DNA from: Planctomycetota bacterium
GTDB lineage: Bacteria > Planctomycetota > MHYJ01 > JACQXL01 > JAVHLO01
Direction: 5' to 3'
DNA length: 6,220 nt
Assembly: GCA_031082105.1 (NCBI GenBank)
Contig: JAVHLO010000214.1
Coordinates: forward strand, 1 to 6,220
A program made the position numbers and the translations under genes. Every line of letters starts with the position of its first letter. Position 1 is the first letter of the stretch. The notes beneath the pieces were generated by a model that searched no databases, was not told the DNA's origin, and worked only from the letters and a program-made list of their open reading frames with translations. Positions 1 through 5,388 of the stretch are shown one piece after another.

Positions 1-415
1 GCTTGCGGAATTCCAGCTTACCCTGGCCGAGTTCGCAGAACGCCCGAACCGGCTCGGTGGTCGCGAGCGCCTTCACGCTCCCGCCCTCGTCGAGGAACTT
101 CCCCACGTTCACTTCGAGTTCCTGGTTGTACATCACTTTCCTCCTGGCGACGTTCTCTGTCTTGCGCGCCGTCGACAGGTCCATGCAGCCCGACACCCAT
201 TCGGAAAACGCCTTGTCGGTTCGCGCGCTGTCGTCCCGGTCAAGCGTGAGCCTGGTCAGAGGCTGTGAAAGCCCCTCCTCGATCTTGTGCTGCATGTCGG
301 CAGAGATCTTGAATTCCCGCGGCTCTTCCTGGGCGTAAGCGCACGCCATCGCAATCAGTGCGAATCCCGCCAAGCTTCCGAATTTGATCATCTTCTTGAA
401 GCAGCTCGAGTTCAT
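1..415 (-). CDS. Small exported protein of unknown function (partial, 3' end outside window)
   Basis: An open frame starts at an ATG (413-415) and reads 138 codons to the window edge without a stop, so the C-terminus is missing. The N-terminus is a clear signal peptide: a basic stretch (residues 1-11, KKMIK), a hydrophobic core (about 12-25) and an AYA/QE type I cleavage site after residue 28. Cys25 is not in a good lipobox, so a lipoprotein is less likely. The mature part is charged and soluble-looking, with Cys77 and Cys127 and no motif I recognise. A GGGGAG ribosome binding site lies 6 bases upstream of the ATG, which supports this start. The gene begins 22 bases after the stop of the large propeller protein on the same strand, so the two are probably one operon and both exported. 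The signal peptide, ribosome site and spacing are seen; the function is unknown. Confidence 0.8.
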   Translation of the reverse strand, partial: MNSSCFKKMIKFGSLAGFALIAMACAYAQEEPREFKISADMQHKIEEGLSQPLTRLTLDRDDSARTDKAFSEWVSGCMDLSTARKTENVARRKVMYNQELEVNVGKFLDEGGSVKALATTEPVRAFCELGQGKLEFRK

Positions 416-421
416 TTGAAT

Positions 422-427
422 CTCCCC
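422..427 (-). promoter_or_regulatory. Ribosome binding site of the small exported protein
   Basis: GGGGAG reads on the minus strand 6 bases before the ATG at 413-415. It fixes the start of a partial gene that would otherwise be easy to miss. Confidence 0.7.
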
Positions 428-437
428 AATGAGTGTT

Positions 438-2954
438 CTACTCCTCGACCCAGTGTTCCTCGTCAAGCTCGTACTTGGGGTCGTGGTACCACAGGTCGGG
501 AAGGCCGTCGTGGATGGTCTCGTTCTTGTGAGGCCTGATGTACATCACAACGCCAAGGCTGTGGTAACCGCTGACCCATTGTGCCTCGGCTTCCGTGGCG
601 TCGAGCCACGCGGTTCTGATATCGTATCCTGCTTCCAGGTTCTCTGCAAACTCGTCGGCAAGGCTGTACAAGGACGATCTCAAGTGTGTATTCAGAAAGC
701 CGCACGCCATGTGCAGTCCGGAGAAAGGCCCCTTCTTGTGCGGGCTCGCTTTCCACCGCTTTCGCCATGTGCCCACCTCGTCCGTGGCAAAAGAGAGAAC
801 CGAACAGCTCTGAAACACGATGTAGTCCAGGTCGCCCCTGCGCGACTGGCTCGACCAACTCCCCCAACTGCAGTACGGAAGCCAGCACGCCTGAGCCGGA
901 AACTTATCCGTATCGGCGAATGAGATGTAGGAGATGTTTCCATGCCCGCCGACATAGGCCAGATCGGCCGAATCCACATTATTGAGATGCGATCCCTGCA
1001 GATGTACCGCCAGTCCGTTGTATGGCCCCGTGCACGGCCACAGATCAAACTCCTTGTCGAAGGCGACGACATCTGTCATGAACCAATCGTCTTCATTGCT
1101 GGCGTAGCAGACGATCTGCTTGTCTCCATCCTCTTCGCCGTAGGGGAACATGTAGTAAGGGAACAGCGCGGCGAGTGTGGTCGGGACCGCGTCGTCGAAA
1201 CAGAAATACTCGTGCCACTTCGACGCCTTTCCGAATTTCGACTTGGTGGAGAGGGCAACCTTGACGTCTCCGCGGGGGCTGTACGCGGTTTCTCCCCGCG
1301 CATCGTGGGTGAACATGGCAACGTCGTCGCAGCCGTCGCCGTTGAAATCACCCACCGCGGGGATTTCGTTCGTGCCGCCGAAAAAGCTCGACCACTCGAA
1401 CGGGCCTTCGAAGCTATGTCCCGTCGAAAGCGCCACGTACACATTGCCAAGAGTAGTCTCCCCGCCCGCGTCTGTCCGGTCGTCGAAGCAGGCGATGTCG
1501 TCCCTGCCGTCGCCGTTGTAATCGCCGACGACCGGGATGGCATCCGACCTGCAGAAGTTGTTGTGCCATTGCGAGGGCCCGGCCATGAAGGCTCCGCCGG
1601 TTGACAGAGCCACGTACACGTCCCCCGCGGCGTCGCCGGTGTAGGTGTCACGCATGAACGTGATGATATCGTCCTTCCCGTCCCCGTTGAAATCGCCGAC
1701 GAGCGGGATCTCGTCATTGATACAGAAATAATCGTGCCATACGGAAGTGGGAAGGAACTCGTTCTTGTCGGAGAGCGACACGTAAACGTTCCCCTGGCCA
1801 TCACCCTTTGACGTGTTTCGGGCGAAGCAGACAATGTCGTCTGCGCCGTCGCCGTTGAAATCGCCGACAGCGGGGATTTCCCGCCCGATACAGAATCCCG
1901 AATGCCACTTTGTAGCTGACGCGAACTTCTCTCCCGTCGACAGGCTTACCCAGACATTGGCCTCAGAGAAGCCGGCAACGATATCACCTTGGGTCACGGC
2001 GCTACGCAGGAAACACACGATATCGACCTTGTCGTTACCGTCGAAATCGCCGACGGCGGGAATCTGGTTGCCCCAGCAGAATTGTTCATGCCACGGCTTA
2101 CCCCAGCCGGTCGATGAGAAGTACGGCAGCTCCGGGGCCAGAGAGATGGCGACGAACACATCGCCCTGGTCCTTCCCGTGATAGAATTCGCCGCGCGAGA
2201 AGGAGATGATGTCGTCCTTCTTGTCGCCGTTGAAATCGTACCGCCACCTGGTCTTCTTCGGCAGCAAGTCTATCACATCCTTGTTCAGTTTCTCCCAGGC
2301 GACTTTCGCGTGACTACATTCGGTCTGCGCGTCGTTGTATTCGGTGGTGGCCGTATCAAGCTCGTCTTTGCAGCGGGCAGACTCCCGGGAGCTGTCGTCC
2401 ATGACGCCCTGGGTATTCTCAAAGTCTCGCTTCGCATTGTTGAACTCGGTCGCCTTGTCGTTGTACTGGGCCTCGACCCGCTCGAACTCCGCCTTTGCCG
2501 CATCGTACTCCCGTTTGGCGGCGTCTTGAGTACGCCGGTCGGCGCTCTCATAGCGTCTCTTCGCGCGCTCCATCTTCGACTTGGCGGTGTCACATTGATC
2601 CTTGAGACTGGAGTACTCCGCCCTGACCGCGCCGTATGAGCGGGTCGATTCCTCGTGATTGCGTTTGGCTCTGTCATATGCGGCGCCGGCTCGGTCGTAC
2701 CTGGTCTGCGCGCTGTCCAGTGCCGCCTTCGCCCTGGTGACACAATCCCTCGCCCGTTCGTATGTCGCCTTCGCCGCATCCTGAGCCGCGCTGTCCTCCC
2801 CGTCGGCATACACGGGCGTCACAGCACGATCCCCTGCCCGACTCAGGAAGAGCAGAAGGACCAACGATGCCGTTGTGAAAATCCTGTACGCCGGCTTGTG
2901 CGTACGCACGAGGGCGTCCTTATGTTTCCTTTCCCATGTGAGCGTCCCGGCCAT
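438..2954 (-). CDS. Exported coiled-coil / FG-GAP beta-propeller protein with C-terminal caspase-like (DUF6345-type) domain
   Basis: A complete 838-residue frame. Residues 1-50 form a long basic n-region, a hydrophobic core (about 25-37) and a possible VYA/DG cleavage site, so the protein is exported or N-terminally anchored. Residues about 51-226 are a low-complexity Ala/Lys/Glu/Asp/Arg coiled coil with four cysteines (71, 121, 195, 213). Residues about 232-620 carry six Asp-rich calcium-loop motifs of the type DFNGDGxDD (starting near 240, 303, 365, 421, 478 and 536) at 56-63 residue spacing, followed by a degenerate seventh copy; this is the FG-GAP/VCBS propeller pattern. Residues about 625-815 form a separate domain with VGGHGN (His671) and VFQSCS (Cys717) after hydrophobic strands, then GLHMACGF. 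This resembles the uncharacterised DUF6345 family as I recall it, and the His/Cys placement resembles caspase-fold proteins. Peptidase activity is inference. The start is supported by a perfect AAAGGAGG site. It is probably the first gene of an operon with the small exported protein downstream. Confidence 0.9.
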   Translation of the reverse strand: MAGTLTWERKHKDALVRTHKPAYRIFTTASLVLLLFLSRAGDRAVTPVYADGEDSAAQDAAKATYERARDCVTRAKAALDSAQTRYDRAGAAYDRAKRNHEESTRSYGAVRAEYSSLKDQCDTAKSKMERAKRRYESADRRTQDAAKREYDAAKAEFERVEAQYNDKATEFNNAKRDFENTQGVMDDSSRESARCKDELDTATTEYNDAQTECSHAKVAWEKLNKDVIDLLPKKTRWRYDFNGDKKDDIISFSRGEFYHGKDQGDVFVAISLAPELPYFSSTGWGKPWHEQFCWGNQIPAVGDFDGNDKVDIVCFLRSAVTQGDIVAGFSEANVWVSLSTGEKFASATKWHSGFCIGREIPAVGDFNGDGADDIVCFARNTSKGDGQGNVYVSLSDKNEFLPTSVWHDYFCINDEIPLVGDFNGDGKDDIITFMRDTYTGDAAGDVYVALSTGGAFMAGPSQWHNNFCRSDAIPVVGDYNGDGRDDIACFDDRTDAGGETTLGNVYVALSTGHSFEGPFEWSSFFGGTNEIPAVGDFNGDGCDDVAMFTHDARGETAYSPRGDVKVALSTKSKFGKASKWHEYFCFDDAVPTTLAALFPYYMFPYGEEDGDKQIVCYASNEDDWFMTDVVAFDKEFDLWPCTGPYNGLAVHLQGSHLNNVDSADLAYVGGHGNISYISFADTDKFPAQACWLPYCSWGSWSSQSRRGDLDYIVFQSCSVLSFATDEVGTWRKRWKASPHKKGPFSGLHMACGFLNTHLRSSLYSLADEFAENLEAGYDIRTAWLDATEAEAQWVSGYHSLGVVMYIRPHKNETIHDGLPDLWYHDPKYELDEEHWVEE
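1095..2261 (-). repeat. Tandem FG-GAP/VCBS propeller repeats (six good copies plus one degenerate)
   Basis: This stretch encodes residues about 232-620. The blade consensus is roughly W-H-x3-F-C, then I-P-x-V-G-D-F-N-G-D-G-x-D-D-I, then a strand like NVYVALST. The similarity is visible in the DNA: a minus-strand block reading roughly GGCGATTTCAACGGCGACGG recurs with variation near 1340, 1510, 1684, 1852, 2038 and 2228, at intervals of about 170-190 bases. The Asp/Asn-rich loops match the known calcium-binding loops of integrin-type FG-GAP repeats. The repeats encode protein structure and are not a DNA-level array. Confidence 0.85.
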
Positions 2955-2959
2955 GACGG

Positions 2960-2967
2960 CCTCCTTT
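2960..2967 (-). promoter_or_regulatory. Ribosome binding site of the propeller/caspase-like gene
   Basis: AAAGGAGG on the minus strand, 5 bases upstream of the ATG at 2952-2954. It matches the anti-Shine-Dalgarno consensus perfectly and fixes the start, although the resulting signal peptide has an unusually long n-region. Confidence 0.85.
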
Positions 2968-3031
2968 CGGGATCATTGTTTGGGCTGCTCATCGAGCACG
3001 GATGGCAAGAAAAGCTCAGTCGTTCTTCGGC

Positions 3032-3060
3032 ATGATACACTCTTCGCCCCCTCAAGTCAA
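3032..3060 (-). promoter_or_regulatory. Sigma70-type promoter for the leftward exported-protein operon
   Basis: On the minus strand TTGACT (3055-3060) is followed after exactly 17 bases by TATCAT (3032-3037), a 5/6 match to each consensus hexamer. Transcription would start near 3025, giving a leader of about 70 bases. The promoter lies back to back with the rightward promoter at 3090-3118. Confidence 0.65.
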
Positions 3061-3074
3061 GGGTAAGCAGAGCC

Positions 3075-3086
3075 TATCGAGCGATA
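3075..3086. promoter_or_regulatory. Candidate shared operator palindrome between divergent promoters
   Basis: TATCG-AG-CGATA is a perfect 5-bp inverted repeat with a 2-base spacer. It lies between the two divergent -35 boxes (3055-3060 and 3090-3095). An outer inverted repeat, GTCAAGGGTA (3056-3065) against TACTCTTGAC (3085-3094), matches at 9 of 10 positions and overlaps both -35 boxes. The symmetry is seen; binding of a dimeric regulator is inference. Part of the outer symmetry follows simply from having two opposed TTGAC boxes. Confidence 0.35.
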
Positions 3087-3089
3087 CTC

Positions 3090-3118
3090 TTGACGCGGCA
3101 CAGAAACGATGGCATAAT
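3090..3118 (+). promoter_or_regulatory. Sigma70-type promoter for the exonuclease-WD40 gene
   Basis: TTGACG (3090-3095) and CATAAT (3113-3118) are separated by exactly 17 bases, a 5/6 match to each consensus hexamer. Transcription would start near 3125, leaving a leader of about 44 bases before the ATG at 3169. Confidence 0.7.
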
Positions 3119-3157
3119 GAACGGCAGAATGTTCACGACGCGCGTAACTGCAATTTC

Positions 3158-3161
3158 GGAG
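3158..3161 (+). promoter_or_regulatory. Ribosome binding site of the exonuclease-WD40 gene
   Basis: GGAG lies 7 bases upstream of the ATG at 3169-3171. It is short but well spaced and supports this start. Confidence 0.6.
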
Positions 3162-3168
3162 TCCATTC

Positions 3169-5037
3169 ATGTCCCAGGAACAGCAGCTCTGGATCATGGT
3201 CGATATTGAGACGAGCGGCCCGGTTTTCGGACAGCACTCGATGACCGAACTCGGCGCGGCCGTCGGATCTATCAAGCGCGGTGTCTTCGACCGGTTCGAG
3301 GCGCTCATCCAACCGATCGGCGATTCCGTCGTGACGAGCACGGAGTCGTTCGAGCGCGCGAAGAAAGAAGGACGCCCCCCCGCCGTGGCGATGGAGAAGT
3401 TCTACCACTGGACGTTCCCGCACCTCCGGCAGAAGCCCTCGTTTGTTGCCCGACCCGCGGCCTTCGACTGGCCGTGGATCGTGTACTACGCCTGGCGATA
3501 TCTCGGCACGAACCCGTTCGGGTTCAAGGCGGTCTGCGCTTCGTCGTGGCTCGAGGCGCTGGGACGGCGGTTCGACGTGAAGCTGCCCCACGTGGCTGTC
3601 AAGGACGCGGAAATCCAGCTTCAGTACTTTCTGCGAGAACTGGCGCAGCATGGCACGGTGACACCCGCACCGAGCACGGTCGCCTCACCTCCTGCTCGGG
3701 AAGGCCTGATGTTCCCAGGCGGGAAACCTCTGCACGTGGCACGCGCGAGGACGAAACAGAGCCCCCCGGAACCACCGAAACCGCCCAAGCTCTCAGTGCC
3801 TGATGGCATGCGCGTCGACGTGCTCCAGGACAACTCGATAATCGACAATGTCTCCTTCAGCCCCGATGGGCGGCGCCTCGCGGTCTCGATGGCCGGCTGC
3901 GCAAGCGTCTGGGACATCGAACAGCGCAGGGAGATACTCAGATACGGCGAACACACGCGCACGGTCTACGCGGTCGCCTTCAGCCCGGACGGCAAGCTCG
4001 TCGCCTCCGGCGACGGCGACGATCTTGAAAAGCCGGGCACCGTCCATGTCTGGGACGCGGTCAGCGGTGAGACGAAGCTCATCCTCAAGGGCCACACATG
4101 GTCGGTCACCAGTCTCGCGTTCAGACCGGACGGGGCGGAACTCGAGAGCGGAAGCCTCGACGCGTCGGTGCGGATATGGGATTTGAGAACGGGCAAGCGG
4201 AGCGTGTCGTTCATGAAAGACCTCTCCGAAGTGAAATGCGTTGCCTACAGCCCGGACGGCAAGACGCTGGCGGTCGCCGACGACGGCGCGTTTCCGCGGC
4301 CCGGCTTCGCCGGATTGTGGACGAGCTCCGGCCGTTTCCGCGCGTCACTATCGGTGCCGGATGGCGGCGTTCACGGCGTGGCGTTCAGCCCCGACGGGGG
4401 TTGCGTGGCCGCTGCGTGCGAAGACACGATGGTCCGGCTCATGGACACGAAGACGGGCAATGAGATCTGCGTGCTGCGCGGCCATGAGCGCGCGGTGAAC
4501 TGCGCTGCATTCTCGCCCGACGGCAGACTGCTGGCCAGCGGCAGCCGTGACAAGACGGTCCGGATATGGGACGTCTCGTCGGGACAAGTGTTGATGGTCC
4601 TGGGCGGCCATGAGAGCCACGTGAACTGTCTGGCATTCAGTCCGGACGGGAACCTGCTTGCCTGCGGAGGCGGCGAACATTATGCGACCGGGGTGTTGGC
4701 GATCTACCAACTGGCAGGTCTGGACCGGAAGGCGCACGCCGCGCCCGCCGGCACAGAAACGGCCGACAGCGCAGCACCGCCCGTAGCCGGTGACAACAGA
4801 TGGGACCGAATGATCGAACACGCCCGGAAGCGCGGCCCGATCGCGGGCGGCCATTTCCGAGTGATGGTTCTCGAGGCCGACCTGAGGACGACGCACAAGG
4901 ACTTCACATCGCTCGACGAGGCGAAGTCGTACGCAACGGATGCTGCCTCCGAGTCAGACGACACACCGCCGATCGCGGTCGTGATCGATTCCGATTTCCG
5001 CGTCGTCTTCGAAGGCAAGCCGTACTACGCGTCTTGA
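3169..5037 (+). CDS. DEDDh 3'-5' exonuclease fused to a seven-repeat WD40 propeller and a small C-terminal domain
   Basis: A complete 622-residue frame with no signal peptide, so presumably cytoplasmic. Residues 1-160 are a DnaQ/RNase T-fold exonuclease with all five DEDDh residues visible: Asp12 and Glu14 in VDIETSG, Asp100 in PAAFDWPW, and His141 and Asp146 in HVAVKDAE. The opening resembles 3'-5' exoribonucleases of the Rv2179c-like type, but the substrate (RNA or DNA) cannot be read from sequence. A Pro-rich linker (about 165-212, PPEPPKPPK) leads to seven WD40 repeats (about 214-516), with FSPDG-type turns in every blade, WD dipeptides in blades 1, 2, 3 and 6, and GH dipeptides before blades 3, 6 and 7. 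Seven repeats make a complete propeller, probably a protein-interaction platform. After a second linker, residues about 544-622 form a small alpha/beta domain that I cannot name. Eukaryotic PAN2 also joins WD40 and a DEDD exonuclease, but in the opposite order and with other domains. The gene diverges from the exported-protein operon and appears monocistronic. Confidence 0.92.
   Translation: MSQEQQLWIMVDIETSGPVFGQHSMTELGAAVGSIKRGVFDRFEALIQPIGDSVVTSTESFERAKKEGRPPAVAMEKFYHWTFPHLRQKPSFVARPAAFDWPWIVYYAWRYLGTNPFGFKAVCASSWLEALGRRFDVKLPHVAVKDAEIQLQYFLRELAQHGTVTPAPSTVASPPAREGLMFPGGKPLHVARARTKQSPPEPPKPPKLSVPDGMRVDVLQDNSIIDNVSFSPDGRRLAVSMAGCASVWDIEQRREILRYGEHTRTVYAVAFSPDGKLVASGDGDDLEKPGTVHVWDAVSGETKLILKGHTWSVTSLAFRPDGAELESGSLDASVRIWDLRTGKRSVSFMKDLSEVKCVAYSPDGKTLAVADDGAFPRPGFAGLWTSSGRFRASLSVPDGGVHGVAFSPDGGCVAAACEDTMVRLMDTKTGNEICVLRGHERAVNCAAFSPDGRLLASGSRDKTVRIWDVSSGQVLMVLGGHESHVNCLAFSPDGNLLACGGGEHYATGVLAIYQLAGLDRKAHAAPAGTETADSAAPPVAGDNRWDRMIEHARKRGPIAGGHFRVMVLEADLRTTHKDFTSLDEAKSYATDAASESDDTPPIAVVIDSDFRVVFEGKPYYAS
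3808..4716 (+). repeat. Seven WD40 repeats forming one propeller
   Basis: This stretch encodes residues about 214-516. Blades start near residues 214, 261, 309, 351, 397, 439 and 481. Each carries a V-x-x-[VLA]-[AS]-[FY]-x-P-D-G strand-turn, usually followed by a closing WD or variant (VWD, VWD, IWD, LWT, LMD, IWD, IYQ). Blades 2 and 4 have longer loops. The repeated DNA motif is similar to TTCAGCCCGGACGGC. Confidence 0.85.
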
Positions 5038-5047
5038 TCCGCCTGCC

Positions 5048-5090
5048 AAAAAAAGGGAGCGGAGGCGAAGCACCACACACTGAGCTCCGC
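5048..5090 (-). terminator. Possible intrinsic terminator for leftward transcription
   Basis: On the minus strand GCGGAG (5085-5090) can pair with CTCCGC (5059-5064) across a 20-base loop, followed by TCCC and a run of seven T (5048-5054). The T run and stem polarity suit transcripts coming from the glutamate synthase-like gene, but the long loop, the intervening bases and the roughly 300-base distance from its stop make this weak. Confidence 0.3.
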
Positions 5091-5110
5091 CCCTCGCATC
5101 CCCGAACGTA

Positions 5111-5134
5111 TCGCACCCATGGAGTGAGGTGCGA
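5111..5134 (+). terminator. Possible hairpin terminator downstream of the exonuclease-WD40 gene
   Basis: TCGCACC (5111-5117) and GGTGCGA (5128-5134) form a perfect 7-bp stem with a 10-base loop about 75 bases after the stop. The following bases (GTCCGTATTTACG) are only modestly T-rich, so intrinsic termination is uncertain. Confidence 0.3.
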
Positions 5135-5225
5135 GTCCGTATTTACGCGCCGGCGATGTCACGCTTCTGCCGTTAGCGCTTCACCAGTCGAGTCGATCCG
5201 CCCGTCGCCCTCTGAAGTGCGGAAT

Positions 5226-5320
5226 AACCCACCCCTCGCCCCTCCGAAGGAGGGGAATCATCTACCCCACACCCGCCGAAGGCGGGATTCCCCTCTCGAG
5301 AGGGGATGCAGGGGTGTGTT
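5226..5320. repeat. 95-bp intergenic element with terminal inverted repeats and three hairpins (MITE/REP-like)
   Basis: The ends AACCCACCCCT (5226-5236) and AGGGGTGTGTT (5310-5320) are inverted repeats matching at 10 of 11 positions. Between them are three stems: CCCCTCC-GAA-GGAGGGG (5239-5255), CCCGCC-GAA-GGCGGG (5272-5286), and the perfect 16-bp palindrome CCCCTCTCGAGAGGGG (5290-5305). GGGGAATC (5252-5259) and GATTCCCC (5286-5293) add a further inverted pair around the middle hairpin. No target-site duplication is obvious and there is no coding capacity. Similar C-rich palindromic units are dispersed between genes in several bacterial phyla, so this is probably one copy of a genomic repeat family. 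It could also stabilise the 3' ends of the two converging transcripts. Confidence 0.65.
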
Positions 5321-5388
5321 CTTCCTCTTCTCGCCCCGCGGAGTCGAGTTGCCGGAAGCCCACTCCTTACCACCGCAGATCAGGGAAA

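Larger units (their letters stand above)
5038..5388. other. Convergent intergenic region without a credible gene
   Basis: The 351 bases between the stop of the exonuclease-WD40 gene and the stop of the glutamate synthase-like gene contain only short frames without domains or ribosome sites. The contents are an A7 tract next to a hairpin (5048-5090), a hairpin at 5111-5134, and the 95-bp inverted-repeat element at 5226-5320. I see nothing definable in 5135-5225 or 5321-5388. Confidence 0.7.

Noticed and set aside
942..1604. A 220-codon plus-strand open frame (and others at 429-923, 1813-2181 and 2178-2639) opposite the propeller gene
   Set aside because: They lie antisense to a clearly coding repeat protein, show no domain or ribosome site, and are explained by GC-rich codon bias keeping the opposite frames open.
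1095..2261. Regular repeats about 170-190 bases apart, considered as a CRISPR or DNA tandem array
   Set aside because: The repeats stay in one reading frame and encode FG-GAP blades with variable third positions, so they reflect protein structure.
4348..4896. A 182-codon minus-strand open frame opposite the WD40 repeats
   Set aside because: Its sequence shows a repeating pattern that mirrors the WD40 repeats, and it has no ribosome site or recognisable domain; it is a shadow of the plus-strand gene.
438..5037. The divergent caspase-like and exonuclease-WD40 genes as a ready-made intracellular defence system
   Set aside because: The caspase-like protein carries an export signal while the nuclease does not, and no recognised defence gene is nearby, so only possible co-regulation can be supported.
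5290..5305. The perfect palindrome CCCCTCTCGAGAGGGG as an intrinsic terminator
   Set aside because: There is no T run on either side and no unpaired loop; it fits better as part of the 95-bp inverted-repeat element.
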